A stretch of 64,000 nucleotides of DNA from Paenibacillus mellifer (lineage in GTDB: Bacteria; Bacillota; Bacilli; Paenibacillales; Paenibacillaceae). The notes under the pieces were generated by a model. That model was not told where the DNA came from. It did no database searches and saw only the letters and a list, made by a program, of their open reading frames with translations. Positions within the stretch are counted from its first letter, which is position 1; each line of letters begins with the position of its first letter. Positions 1 through 8,552 of this stretch are shown piece after piece. Location of the stretch: NCBI RefSeq assembly GCF_023195895.1, contig NZ_JALPRK010000002.1:186001-250000 (forward strand), read 5' to 3'. The position numbers and the translations under genes were made by a program.

Positions 1-1
1 T

Positions 2-160
2 TCGACGATTCAAATGTACGTAAGCCGTTCCAAGACGAATTTGAAAGCGGTCTACGACGCCTTTCATCCACGGGCCAAACGTGAGCCGGAGGCGCTGGAG
101 ACCACCGATGATGTTTCAACAAAGGATAGGCAGAATGTTTTCCCTTCAGGCAAGGGATAA
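2..160 (+). CDS. xerD: Tyrosine recombinase XerD, C-terminal end (partial)
   Basis: The gene begins before the window. The visible 52 codons read through STIQMYVSRSK and AVYDAFHPRA to a stop at 158-160. This is the C-terminal end of XerC/XerD tyrosine recombinases, and the Tyr of IQMY is the expected catalytic nucleophile that forms the 3'-phosphotyrosyl link during chromosome dimer resolution at dif. After the usual HPRA end there is a charged tail of about 24 residues that is not typical of the family. The position just before deoB and punA matches ripX (xerD)-drm-pupG in Bacillus subtilis, which supports XerD over other recombinases. The catalytic Arg and His residues lie outside the window. 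Confidence 0.85.
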   Translation, partial: STIQMYVSRSKTNLKAVYDAFHPRAKREPEALETTDDVSTKDRQNVFPSGKG

Positions 161-193
161 CTATAGCTGCATAGATTAAAGGAGTGATAGAAG

Positions 194-1381
194 ATGGAAA
201 GCGGGAATCGTTTTAGAAAAATGACCGTCATCGTCCTCGACAGCGTGGGGATCGGCGAGCTGCCGGACGCGAAACAATTCGGCGATGAGGGTGCGCATAC
301 GTTAGGGCATATTTTGCAAACCGTGCCAGGCACCAAGCTGCCAAACTTACAAAAATTAGGATTGGGTAATATTGCGGAACTGCCGAATTTGAGCCCGGCG
401 GCTGAACCAACGGCTTACTTCGGGAAGATGGCCGAGATTTCCTCGGGCAAGGATACAATGACCGGCCACTGGGAGCTGATGGGACTGAAGACGGAAACGC
501 CGTTCCAAACGTATCCCAACGGCTTCCCGCGGGATTTGATCGCTCGCTTCGAGCAAGAAACGGGTCGCAAAATCATCGGGAACAAGCCGGCTTCGGGCAC
601 GGAAATTTTGGTGGAGCTTGGGGAAGAGCATATGAAGACCGGCAACTGGATCGTATACACCTCAGCCGACAGCGTATTCCAAATCGCCGCCCATGAAGAG
701 GTCATTCCTCTGCCGGAGCTATATCGGGCTTGCGAAATCGCTCGCCGGTTGACACTTGAGCCAGAACATTTCGTCGGACGTGTTATCGCTCGTCCGTTTG
801 TCGGTCAGCCGGGCAACTTCCAGCGTACGCCAAACCGTCATGATTATGCGGTGAAGCCGCCGGAACCAACGGTGCTGAACGCACTGAAAAATGCCGGCAA
901 GGAAGTGGTTTCTGTCGGGAAGATCAACGATATTTTCTCTGGCGAAGGCATTACCGCTTCGTATCCGACAAAAAGCAATCAGCACGGGATCGAGGAAACC
1001 TTGAACCGTATCGGTCAGGATTTCTCGGGGTTGCTATTCACGAATCTTGTCGATTTCGACTCCTTATACGGACATCGCCGTGACCCTCAAGGTTATGCGC
1101 GCGCCCTGGAGGAATTTGACGCTGCGTTACCGGATCTGCTGAAGAACGTGGGCGAGAACGACCTGCTGGTGATTACCGCCGACCATGGCAATGATCCGAT
1201 TCATGCCGGGACAGACCATACGCGTGAATACGTTCCGCTGCTTGTCTATGGGCCAAGCCTAAATAAACCGGGCAGCCTGGGCGTCAGAGCCACTTATGCA
1301 GATTTGGCGGCGACGATTGCTGACAACTTTGGGGTACATGCTACCGAGCACGGCAAGAGCTTTTTGGACGAACTTGTTTAA
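194..1381 (+). CDS. deoB: Phosphopentomutase
   Basis: A 395-residue protein of the alkaline-phosphatase superfamily that interconverts (deoxy)ribose 1-phosphate and 5-phosphate, linking nucleoside phosphorolysis to central metabolism in the cytoplasm. The N-terminal metal motif [12 protein letters not shown] (Asp16), the [11 protein letters not shown] loop with the expected phosphorylated Thr88, and the C-terminal metal motifs ITADHGNDP and DHTREYVP are all present. Length is normal. The ATG at 194 follows AAAGGAGTG at good spacing. It is followed by punA and pdp, so the three form a nucleoside-salvage group as in Bacillus (drm-pupG). Confidence 0.96.
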   Translation: MESGNRFRKMTVIVLDSVGIGELPDAKQFGDEGAHTLGHILQTVPGTKLPNLQKLGLGNIAELPNLSPAAEPTAYFGKMAEISSGKDTMTGHWELMGLKTETPFQTYPNGFPRDLIARFEQETGRKIIGNKPASGTEILVELGEEHMKTGNWIVYTSADSVFQIAAHEEVIPLPELYRACEIARRLTLEPEHFVGRVIARPFVGQPGNFQRTPNRHDYAVKPPEPTVLNALKNAGKEVVSVGKINDIFSGEGITASYPTKSNQHGIEETLNRIGQDFSGLLFTNLVDFDSLYGHRRDPQGYARALEEFDAALPDLLKNVGENDLLVITADHGNDPIHAGTDHTREYVPLLVYGPSLNKPGSLGVRATYADLAATIADNFGVHATEHGKSFLDELV

Positions 1382-1408
1382 GAAAGGAAGTTCAAAAGGT
1401 AGGTCTCC

Positions 1409-1456
1409 CTACGGCTCGCTACTCAGTCCCTAGCTTCTTCCAACCTTCTCGGTGCT
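1409..1456 (-). repeat. Dispersed repeat, copy 1 core
   Basis: Read on the minus strand, this stretch (AGCACCGAGAAGG, then AAGCTAGGGACTGAG) matches the plus-strand stretch at 38372-38420 at roughly 39 of 47 positions by eye. The similarity resumes weakly toward 1391 on an ACCTT-TTGAACT end. It lies in the deoB-punA gap, upstream of the punA ribosome binding site. It has no coding potential. Confidence 0.6.
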
Positions 1457-1503
1457 GAAAAGCCGACTTTTTGAATTTTATTATAGATTTGGAGGATTTC
1501 GAT

Positions 1504-2340
1504 ATGACGACAACATTAACAATAGGCATGATCCGGGAGGCTGCGGAGTATATCCGCTCCCGTTCGGCGTTAACGCCAAAGGTAGGTTTGATTCTGGGCT
1601 CCGGGCTGGGCGTTCTGGCCGATCACATCGAGCAGCCGGTCAGCATCGACTACCGTGACATTCCGTTCTTTCCGCAATCGACGGTGGAAGGTCATGCCGG
1701 GGAGTTGTTAATCGGGACGGTACAAGGCACGGCTGTCGTGCTTATGAAGGGCCGTTTCCACATGTACGAAGGATACGGGCCGGAGATGACCGCGTTTCCG
1801 GTACGCGTGATGAAAGAGCTGGGCGTCACGACGCTGCTCGTCACTAATGCCGCCGGCGGGGTCAATACGTCTTATGAACCAGGCGATTTGATGTTGATAT
1901 CCGACCATCTGAACCTGACGGGAAGAAATCCGCTGGTTGGTCCCAACGACGAGGAGCTTGGAGCGCGCTTCCCGGACATGTCCCAAGCGTACAGCCGCCG
2001 TTTGCGCGAGATCGCTCGGAAGATAGCCGCAGACAGAGGGGTGCCGTTGCAAGAGGGCGTTTATGCCGGTTTGCTTGGCCCAACTTATGAAACGCCGGCG
2101 GAAATCCGGATGCTTCGGACGCTTGGCGCTGACGCGGTCGGGATGTCCACGGTCTCCGAAACGATCGTAGCTCGGCATGCAGGCATTGAGGTGTTGGGCA
2201 TCTCCTGTATCAGTAACATGGCTTCAGGTATTTTGGACCAGCCATTATCCCACCAGGAGGTAATGGAAACGACCGAGCGCGTACGGGAGAAGTTCCTCAG
2301 CCTCGTATTGTCCATCATCCCCCAAATTGGAGAAGCCTAA
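1504..2340 (+). CDS. punA: Purine-nucleoside phosphorylase I (trimeric PNP)
   Basis: A 278-residue phosphorylase of the PNP/MTAP family that splits (deoxy)guanosine and (deoxy)inosine to base and pentose 1-phosphate. Family marks include LGSGLGVLAD (phosphate loop), VEGHAGEL, GRFHMYEGY, VTNAAGGVN and the substrate region ETPAEIRMLRTLGADAVGMST. An in-frame ATG exists at 1471, but the ATG at 1504 is preceded by TTGGAGGATTTCGAT and gives the normal N terminus, so 1504 is preferred. It sits between deoB and pdp. The hexameric DeoD-type enzyme is encoded separately at 29955-30662, so the two PNP classes coexist. Confidence 0.95.
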   Translation: MTTTLTIGMIREAAEYIRSRSALTPKVGLILGSGLGVLADHIEQPVSIDYRDIPFFPQSTVEGHAGELLIGTVQGTAVVLMKGRFHMYEGYGPEMTAFPVRVMKELGVTTLLVTNAAGGVNTSYEPGDLMLISDHLNLTGRNPLVGPNDEELGARFPDMSQAYSRRLREIARKIAADRGVPLQEGVYAGLLGPTYETPAEIRMLRTLGADAVGMSTVSETIVARHAGIEVLGISCISNMASGILDQPLSHQEVMETTERVREKFLSLVLSIIPQIGEA

Positions 2341-2359
2341 GGGACGGAGGTAAGGAGCG

Positions 2360-3691
2360 ATGAGAGCGGTAGATCTGATCCGTAAAAAAAGGGACGGCCA
2401 AGAGTTAACAAGCGAAGAGATTGCTTTCTTAGTAAAAGGGTACAGCGAAGGACAAATTCCCGATTACCAAATGGCCGCTTGGGCGATGGCCGTTTATTAT
2501 CAAGGGATGACAGCCCGGGAAACCGCGGACCTGACGTTAGCGATGGCCGGTTCCGGGGATACGATTGACCTTGGTTCCATTCATGGTATCAAGGTCGACA
2601 AGCACTCTACTGGCGGGGTTGGTGACAAGACGACCGTCGTCCTTGGTCCGCTCGTTGCGGCTTGCGGCGTGCCGGTGGCGAAGATGTCGGGCCGAGGCCT
2701 GGGCCATACCGGCGGGACGATCGACAAGCTGGAAGCGATCTCCGGATTTTCCGTGGAGCTCGGGAAGGAGCAGTTCTTCCGCCAGGTTAACGAAATCGGC
2801 CTGGCCGTTGTCGGCCAAAGCGGCAATATGACGCCTGCCGACAAGAAGCTGTATGCGCTGCGCGACGTGACCGCAACGGTGGATTCCATTCCGCTGATTG
2901 CCAGCAGTGTCATGAGCAAGAAAATCGCCGCTGGCGCAGATGCCATCGTGCTTGACGTGAAGACAGGCAGCGGTGCGTTCATGAAGACGCTGGAGGACTC
3001 GATCCGCTTGGCCAAGGCCATGGTTGATATCGGAACCCAGGTAGGTCGCCGGACGGTCGCCGTGATCAGTGACATGGACCAACCGCTAGGCCACGCGATC
3101 GGCAATGCGCTGGAGATCCAGGAAGCCGTTGCGACACTGCGGGGCGAAGGTCCAACCGACCTCGAGGAGGTTTGTTTGATCTTGGCGTCGCATATGTTGA
3201 TTCTCGGCGGCAAAGCGGCCGACGAAGAAGAGGCGCATACGATGCTGACTGCGCAAATAAAAAACGGAGAAGCGATGGAGAAACTGAAGCAGATGGTGTC
3301 TGCGCAAGGCGGCAATACGGAGCAAATCGACCATCCAGAGCTGCTGCCGACGGCGGAGCTGAAGGTGGACGTGAAAGCAACCGGCAGCGGCTTTGTGGAA
3401 TCGATTCAGGCGGAAGAGATCGGTATCGCCGCCATGATGCTGGGCGCCGGACGGGAAACGAAGGATTCCGTTATCGACTTGGCAGCCGGAGTGGAGCTCC
3501 TCAAGAAGATCGGTGATCCGGTTGAGGTTGGCGAAACGCTGGCCGTACTCCATTTCAACCCCAGCCATGAAGCGGGCCGGGTGGAAGCGGAGCGGCGTAT
3601 CTTGAATGCTTACGGCATTTCCGGGACGAAGGTGCCTACGCGTCCTCTCGTCTTTGCGCTTGTGACCCCGGATGGTGTCAAGCGGTTTTAA
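2360..3691 (+). CDS. pdp: Pyrimidine-nucleoside phosphorylase
   Basis: A 443-residue member of the thymidine/pyrimidine-nucleoside phosphorylase family (PdpA/DeoA), acting on uridine and thymidine in the cytoplasm. Visible motifs are the phosphate/substrate loop [10 protein letters not shown], the family signature [27 protein letters not shown] and [11 protein letters not shown]. Length matches the Bacillus enzyme. The start is 19 bp after punA behind GGGACGGAGG, so it should be cotranscribed with deoB and punA. In B. subtilis pdp lies elsewhere with the nupC/dra genes, so its presence here is a local variation. Confidence 0.95.
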   Translation: MRAVDLIRKKRDGQELTSEEIAFLVKGYSEGQIPDYQMAAWAMAVYYQGMTARETADLTLAMAGSGDTIDLGSIHGIKVDKHSTGGVGDKTTVVLGPLVAACGVPVAKMSGRGLGHTGGTIDKLEAISGFSVELGKEQFFRQVNEIGLAVVGQSGNMTPADKKLYALRDVTATVDSIPLIASSVMSKKIAAGADAIVLDVKTGSGAFMKTLEDSIRLAKAMVDIGTQVGRRTVAVISDMDQPLGHAIGNALEIQEAVATLRGEGPTDLEEVCLILASHMLILGGKAADEEEAHTMLTAQIKNGEAMEKLKQMVSAQGGNTEQIDHPELLPTAELKVDVKATGSGFVESIQAEEIGIAAMMLGAGRETKDSVIDLAAGVELLKKIGDPVEVGETLAVLHFNPSHEAGRVEAERRILNAYGISGTKVPTRPLVFALVTPDGVKRF

Positions 3692-3750
3692 GCTTGTGCG
3701 GTTAGGTTGCCTCGGTTTAATTTGTATTGTATGAAACAACGGTAATAATA

Positions 3751-3822
3751 GGCCTTATTTTCGTTGAATGCGGGGCGTTCCTCTATATCTGAGCGCTCTC
3801 CCAAAATCAATAAAATAAGGCC
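3751..3822. repeat. Inverted repeat with 11-bp perfect arms
   Basis: GGCCTTATTTT at 3751-3761 is exactly complementary to AAAATAAGGCC at 3812-3822, enclosing 50 bases that hold further imperfect pairing around GCGGGGCG and GAGCGCTC. It lies between pdp and the terminator before dacF. The U-run expected for a terminator is absent after the right arm, so it could be a small palindromic repeat unit or an mRNA 3' hairpin. Confidence 0.55.
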
Positions 3823-3857
3823 ACAAATGTCTCTTGTTCAAAATATGACACGAAACC

Positions 3858-3884
3858 AAACGCCGAAAGGCGTTTTTCTTTTTG
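3858..3884 (+). terminator. Rho-independent terminator after pdp
   Basis: The stem AAACGCC-GAAA-GGCGTTT is followed by TTCTTTTTG. It would end the deoB-punA-pdp transcript and isolate dacF. Confidence 0.75.
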
Positions 3885-3960
3885 TTCAGGAATATTATCC
3901 CTCTTTCATGCCGATACTAGGTTAGCAGAATCCAGACTTATGTCCAAAGGAGGACGAATC

Positions 3961-5151
3961 TTGAAAAGACGGGTGTTGATCTGGTTTGCCGCGTTCATTC
4001 TGGCCGTGTCGGTATGGCCGACTTACACCAGCGCGGAACATGGTGGACCACATGTCGGGGATGATGAAATTGCGTTGGCGGAACAAGCACTTTCCGCCGT
4101 ATTAATCGATGCCGATACAGGCACGGTCATTTACGAGAAAAAGAGTCATGAGAAGCTGCCTCCGGCGAGCATTACCAAGATCATGACAATGCTGTTGACG
4201 ATGGAAGCCATCGATAATGGTTCGCTGAAGCTGACCGATAAGGTTACCGCCAGCGAGTATGCAGCATCCATGGGAGGATCCCAGATCTTTCTGGAGCCAG
4301 GGGAATCGATGACGGTCGACGAGATGCTCAAGGGCGTTGCCATGGCCTCCGGGAACGATGCGTCCGTAGCGTTGGCTGAGAAAATCGCCGGTTCCGAAAA
4401 AGCGTTCGTGAAAATGATGAACGAACGCGCCCAACAGCTCGGCATGAAGGACACGCATTTTGCTAATTGTAACGGCTTGCCGGTAGCCGACCACTACAGC
4501 TCCGCGCATGATATTGCCGTTATGAGTCGGGAGCTGCTGAAGCATGAGGGAATTACGAAATATACCGGCGCTTATCAAGATTACTTGCGTCAGGGGTCGG
4601 AGAAGCCATTCTGGCTCGTAAACACAAACAAGCTGGTCCGCTTCTACAGCGGGGCCGATGGCCTGAAGACCGGCTATACGTCGGAAGCGAAGTTCTGCCT
4701 GGCCGCTACCGCAAAACGCGACGGGTTGCGCTTGATCGCCGTGGTGCTTGGGGAGCCAAACACAAAAACACGGAACAGCGAAGTATCCGCCATGTTCGAT
4801 TATGCCTTCTCGCAATACGCGCTGCTCCCGATTTATCAAGCGGGGGAAACCATCGGCAAGGTCAAGGTACAGAAAGGGATGAGCGCACAGCTGGAGTTGG
4901 CCGCCTCGAAACCGCTTAACGTGCTGGTCAAAAAAGGCGTGAAGCAAGACAGCATCACCCATAAGCTCATCGCGCCGGAAAAACTCGCAGCACCAATTAA
5001 AGCGGGTCAATCTGTCGGCAAGCTGGTTGTGTATCAGGATGGCCGTGCGCTGACCGAATTCGAGCTGACCGCGCCAAGCGATATCGATAAAGCCGGTTGG
5101 TGGACGTTGTTTAAACGAACGGCCGCACACTTGTTTTTTGTAGATTCATAG
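3961..5151 (+). CDS. dacF: D-alanyl-D-alanine carboxypeptidase DacF (sporulation PBP)
   Basis: A low-molecular-weight penicillin-binding protein that trims D-Ala from peptidoglycan stem peptides; the Bacillus homologue acts on forespore peptidoglycan. From the TTG at 3961 the protein has an N-terminal signal peptide (about residues 1-25), the SxxK motif SITK (Ser70, Lys73), SGN in ASGNDAS and KTG in GLKTGYT, then the PBP5-type C-terminal domain. An ATG at 3940 is in frame, but the ribosome binding site AAAGGAGG lies downstream of it and ends 7-8 bases before the TTG, so TTG is chosen. Position immediately before spoIIAA matches B. subtilis dacF. A second paralogue is dacB at 43305. Confidence 0.93.
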   Translation: MKRRVLIWFAAFILAVSVWPTYTSAEHGGPHVGDDEIALAEQALSAVLIDADTGTVIYEKKSHEKLPPASITKIMTMLLTMEAIDNGSLKLTDKVTASEYAASMGGSQIFLEPGESMTVDEMLKGVAMASGNDASVALAEKIAGSEKAFVKMMNERAQQLGMKDTHFANCNGLPVADHYSSAHDIAVMSRELLKHEGITKYTGAYQDYLRQGSEKPFWLVNTNKLVRFYSGADGLKTGYTSEAKFCLAATAKRDGLRLIAVVLGEPNTKTRNSEVSAMFDYAFSQYALLPIYQAGETIGKVKVQKGMSAQLELAASKPLNVLVKKGVKQDSITHKLIAPEKLAAPIKAGQSVGKLVVYQDGRALTEFELTAPSDIDKAGWWTLFKRTAAHLFFVDS

Positions 5152-5177
5152 GGCTTTTCTTCTAGTTTTGTCAGTCG

Positions 5178-5207
5178 GCAGGAATCCGGCCCGGGATCGT
5201 AGAATTG
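5178..5207 (+). promoter_or_regulatory. Candidate sigma-H promoter of the spoIIA operon
   Basis: GCAGGAATC (5178-5186) and GTAGAATTG (5199-5207) fit the sigma-H consensus RnAGGAwww and RnnGAATww with one mismatch each and a 12-base spacer. The element lies 34 bases before spoIIAA. The B. subtilis spoIIA operon is known to be sigma-H dependent. Confidence 0.6.
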
Positions 5208-5240
5208 TTGTGTTCATGTCAGGGAGGAGAGTGAACAGAC

Positions 5241-5594
5241 GTGAATTTGCAAGTGGAAATGGAAAAACACCGCGATACGTTAATCGTACGCTTGAGCGGG
5301 GAATTGGACCATCACACGGCGGACGACGTCCGCATGCGGATGGATGAAGAAATCGCCCGCGGGAACTGCCGCAATCTCGTATTAAGCATGAAGTCGCTGC
5401 AGTTTATGGATAGCTCCGGTATCGGGGTGATCCTCGGAAGATATAAGCTGATCAAGCAAAAGGGCGGGAAGATGGTTGTGTGTGACGTTAACCCGCCGGT
5501 ATATCGGCTTCTGGAAATGTCGGGATTGTTTAAGATCATGTCCATCTTCGAAAACGAGGATACGGCGCTGACAGATCTGGAGGTGGCCCTGTGA
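5241..5594 (+). CDS. spoIIAA: Anti-sigma F factor antagonist SpoIIAA
   Basis: A 117-residue STAS-domain protein. When dephosphorylated it binds SpoIIAB and releases sigma F in the forespore. The phosphorylation site is Ser58 in FMDSSGIGV, the same residue number as in B. subtilis. The GTG at 5241 follows GGGAGGAGAG. The end overlaps spoIIAB by 4 bases (GTGA), which implies translational coupling and equal synthesis of the two partners. It forms the operon spoIIAA-spoIIAB-sigF behind a candidate sigma-H promoter. Confidence 0.97.
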   Translation: MNLQVEMEKHRDTLIVRLSGELDHHTADDVRMRMDEEIARGNCRNLVLSMKSLQFMDSSGIGVILGRYKLIKQKGGKMVVCDVNPPVYRLLEMSGLFKIMSIFENEDTALTDLEVAL

Positions 5595-6052
5595 ATACCC
5601 AAGCGAATCAAGCCGGAAATTTTATGTCTCTCAAGTTTGCCGCAAAGTCCGAAAATGAATCGTTTGCCCGGGTGACCGTTGCCGCCTTCGTCTCCCAACT
5701 GGACCCGACGATGGATGAGATCACCGATCTGAAGACGGTGGTATCCGAAGCGGTCACGAATTCCATCATCCACGGATACGACGGGAATCCGGAAGGGGTC
5801 GTATCGATCTCCGCCGCGATTGAAGGGGATACGGTGACCTTGATTATCGAGGATCAAGGCCGCGGGATCGAGGACGTGGAGCTGGCGAAGCAGCCGCTTT
5901 ATACGTCGAAGCCGGAGCTGGAGCGCTCGGGGATGGGCTTTACGATCATGGAAAATTTCATGGACGAATTCGATGTGATCAGCGAGATGGGCGGAGGCAC
6001 GCGCATTCGGATGAAGAAGAGGATTGTATCCAAGAAAGCTTTATACAATTAG
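5591..6052 (+). CDS. spoIIAB: Anti-sigma F factor / serine kinase SpoIIAB
   Basis: A 153-residue GHKL-fold kinase that holds sigma F inactive and phosphorylates SpoIIAA. The N box [11 protein letters not shown], the G1 box DQGRGIED and the G2 region [13 protein letters not shown] are visible. It starts inside the last codons of spoIIAA with a GTG, and the natural start could instead be the ATG at residue 12 (MSLKF), which would give a length closer to the B. subtilis protein. It is followed after 11 bases by sigF. Confidence 0.95.
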   Translation: MNTQANQAGNFMSLKFAAKSENESFARVTVAAFVSQLDPTMDEITDLKTVVSEAVTNSIIHGYDGNPEGVVSISAAIEGDTVTLIIEDQGRGIEDVELAKQPLYTSKPELERSGMGFTIMENFMDEFDVISEMGGGTRIRMKKRIVSKKALYN

Positions 6053-6063
6053 GGGTTGGATCT

Positions 6064-6819
6064 ATGGATGCCGAAGTGAAGCAAATCTCGAGAGAGTTTT
6101 TGGACGACACGGAAGTGAAACGATTGATCGCCCTGAGTCAATCAGGGGACAACGCTGCCAGAGACCGGCTGGTGAACTGCAACATTCGGCTTGTTTGGTC
6201 CGTCGTGCAGCGGTTTATGAATCGGGGATACGAGCCCGAGGATTTGTTTCAAATCGGCTGTATCGGCCTGCTCAAGTCGGTGGACAAGTTTGATCTCAGC
6301 TATGATGTGAAGTTTTCTACGTATGCGGTGCCGATGATTATCGGGGAAATCCAGCGTTTCCTGCGCGACGACGGGACGCTGAAGGTCAGCCGTTCGTTGA
6401 AAGAAATGGCGAACAAGGTTCGCAAGAAGAAGGATGAATTGTCCAAGCTGCTGGGCCGGCTTCCGACGGTTAAGGAAGTTGCCGAGGAGCTGGGGGTTAC
6501 GCCCGAGGATGTCGTGTTTGCCCAAGAAGCGAACAAGCCTCCGGCGTCGATTCACGAGACTGTGTTTGAAAATGACGGCGACCCCATCACGCTAATGGAT
6601 CAAATCGCCGATGAATCCCAGGAGCGTTGGTTCGACAAGCTGGCGCTTCACGAAGCGATCGGCGGCTTGACCGACCGGGAGCGTCTGATCGTATACCTAA
6701 GGTACTACCGCGACCAGACCCAGTCGGAAGTAGCGACCCGACTCGGCATCTCCCAGGTTCAGGTGTCCAGGCTGGAGAAGAAAATATTACAGAGCATTCG
6801 CGACCAGATCGCGCAATGA
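6064..6819 (+). CDS. sigF: RNA polymerase sigma-F factor
   Basis: A 251-residue sigma-70 family factor that directs early forespore transcription. It shows region 2 (NIRLVWSVVQRF, then YEPEDLFQIGCIGLLK and KFSTYAVPMIIGEI), region 3 (LPTVKEVAEELGVTPEDV) and the region 4 helix-turn-helix (QSEVATRLGISQVQVSRLEKK). It is the third gene of the spoIIA operon. In B. subtilis the next gene is spoVAA; here spoVAA is 24 kb further on. Confidence 0.97.
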   Translation: MDAEVKQISREFLDDTEVKRLIALSQSGDNAARDRLVNCNIRLVWSVVQRFMNRGYEPEDLFQIGCIGLLKSVDKFDLSYDVKFSTYAVPMIIGEIQRFLRDDGTLKVSRSLKEMANKVRKKKDELSKLLGRLPTVKEVAEELGVTPEDVVFAQEANKPPASIHETVFENDGDPITLMDQIADESQERWFDKLALHEAIGGLTDRERLIVYLRYYRDQTQSEVATRLGISQVQVSRLEKKILQSIRDQIAQ

Positions 6820-6866
6820 CCTGACATGCACGCCCCTTTGGGCAGCGGTGGCCTTCGTACGGCACG

Positions 6867-6888
6867 CTGAACCCGGAGGGGTTTTTGC
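6867..6888 (+). terminator. Possible terminator after sigF
   Basis: A short AACCC-GGAG-GGGTT hairpin followed by TTTTT. The stem is only five pairs, so it is a weak call. The rest of the 226-base gap to the next gene shows no gene. Confidence 0.4.
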
Positions 6889-7045
6889 ATGGATGAGCGA
6901 TTAGGACCTTCATGTGCTGCGCACAAAATTCGGCTTGGTTTTTCGGCAACGCAACCAACAACTTGCTCGGCCCGTTCCGTCCGTACCGTATTGCCAGCTA
7001 TAATAGCTACTAAAATCAAGGCGGCGGATGGAAGGTGGGAGAGCC

Positions 7046-8485
7046 ATGGGTCTGAATGCACTTAACGAACGGGTGAAACGGGATCTTGCTTACCTGAATT
7101 ATGGAGCGGCAGGCTGGGTGCCGCCACGAACTTCCGCGGAGGGGCATATCTATGATGTGGTGATCGTGGGAGGCGGACAGAGCGGACTCGGCGCCGCCTT
7201 CGGATTGATGCGCGAGCGGATCCCCAATCTTCTGGTTATCGACGAAAACCCAAAGGGGCGGGAAGGCCCTTGGGATACGTACGCCCGGATGGTCACGCTG
7301 CGTACTCCGAAAGGGTTGACCTCCATCGATTTAGGTATTCCCGCCCTCACTTTTCGCGCCTGGTGGGAAGCGTTGTACGGGGCGTCTGCGTGGGAGGCGT
7401 TGGACAAAATTCCACGCGGCGCGTGGATGGACTATTTGCGCTGGTATCGCAAGGTGCTGGAGCTTCCGGTTGTAAATGAAACGAAGCTTACGCTGATCGA
7501 GCCGATAGAGCAAGGTCTTTATCGCCTGCATCTGGAGGGGTTGGGAGCGCCAGCAGCCCATCTGCTTGCTCGTAAGGTGGTACTGGCGACCGGGATTCAA
7601 GGCGGCGGCAGATGGCATGTTCCGCCAATGATCGAGGACCGCCTGCCGCGAAGCTTATATGCCCATACCTCGGAATCGATCGATTTTACTGCCTTACAGG
7701 GGAAAAGATTGGCTATCCTCGGCGGAGGCGCGTCCGCTTTTGATAATGCCAACCATGCGTTAGCCGAAGGTGCGGCGGAAGCGCATGTCTTCGTGCGGCG
7801 CGATAAGCTGCCCAGCGTCAACCCGATCCGCCAGATGGAGGGCTCGGGAATGATCGAGCGGTTCTATACGCTGACCGATGCGGAGAAATATCGGGTGATC
7901 TCGCATTTTTTCCAAACGAATCAGCCGCCAACGTCCGATATGTTCGAGCGCGCGGCGGCTTGGCCGGGGTTCGTACTGCACCTCGACTCGCCTTGGCTGG
8001 ATGTCGAAGGTTCCGAGGGAGGGATAACCGTAACAACGCCGCATGGCCGCGAGGACTTCGACTTCCTCATCGTCAGCACCGGCCTGATCAGCGACCCGGC
8101 GCTGCGGCCGGAGCTGCGACTGCTGGAACGCCATATCAAGCGCTGGGGCGACGTATATGCTCCGCCAACCGGGGAGGAGAACGCGCTGCTGGACCTGCAT
8201 CCCTATCTAAGTCCGGGGTTCGCGATGCGACCAAGGAATGCGGAAGGGGAAGTACTCCTGCATGGGCTGTTCGTCTTTAATTACTCAGCGTTAGCCTCTT
8301 GCGGCTTGTCTGCCTCGGCGATATCGGGAACCCGCAACGCCATCCCTAAACTGGTGGCGGGTATTGCGGATCAGCTGTTTACCGATGACAAGCAGGCGAT
8401 ACTGGACGCCTACTTTAACTATGACACGCCGGAGTTTACCGTGACCTGGCGTCCAGCAGCGGCACCAGCGAAAGCTCAATCCTAG
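7046..8485 (+). CDS. FAD/NAD(P)-binding monooxygenase-like flavoprotein; candidate urate hydroxylase
   Basis: A 479-residue soluble flavoprotein with two Rossmann nucleotide-binding motifs: VIVGGGQSGLGAA (about 40-51) for FAD and LAILGGGASAFDNA (about 222-235) for NAD(P)H, and an ATGIQGGG motif near 181-188. The overall plan is that of class B flavin monooxygenases and ornithine/lysine N-hydroxylase-like enzymes. The ATG at 7046 after GGTGGGAG is preferred to the one at 7028. No uricase is encoded in the purine cluster that begins 2 kb downstream. Xanthomonas HpyO is known, from memory, as an FAD-dependent urate hydroxylase unrelated to HpxO, so this gene is a candidate for the urate oxidation step. 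That assignment is inference from context only. Confidence 0.6.
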   Translation: MGLNALNERVKRDLAYLNYGAAGWVPPRTSAEGHIYDVVIVGGGQSGLGAAFGLMRERIPNLLVIDENPKGREGPWDTYARMVTLRTPKGLTSIDLGIPALTFRAWWEALYGASAWEALDKIPRGAWMDYLRWYRKVLELPVVNETKLTLIEPIEQGLYRLHLEGLGAPAAHLLARKVVLATGIQGGGRWHVPPMIEDRLPRSLYAHTSESIDFTALQGKRLAILGGGASAFDNANHALAEGAAEAHVFVRRDKLPSVNPIRQMEGSGMIERFYTLTDAEKYRVISHFFQTNQPPTSDMFERAAAWPGFVLHLDSPWLDVEGSEGGITVTTPHGREDFDFLIVSTGLISDPALRPELRLLERHIKRWGDVYAPPTGEENALLDLHPYLSPGFAMRPRNAEGEVLLHGLFVFNYSALASCGLSASAISGTRNAIPKLVAGIADQLFTDDKQAILDAYFNYDTPEFTVTWRPAAAPAKAQS

Positions 8486-8504
8486 TAGCTTGGAAACAAA
8501 GCAT

Positions 8505-8535
8505 AAGGCCGCAGGGGCAAACTCCCTGCGGCCTT
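8505..8535. terminator. Bidirectional terminator between convergent genes
   Basis: AAGGCCGCAGGG is exactly complementary to CCCTGCGGCCTT across a 7-base loop. It sits between the flavoprotein gene on the plus strand and the chromate transporter on the minus strand and could serve both. Confidence 0.8.
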
Positions 8536-8552
8536 TCGTAACGTGATCGGGC

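Noticed and set aside
4102-5130. 342-codon minus-strand frame opposite dacF
   Set aside because: Antisense shadow of a complete penicillin-binding protein gene.
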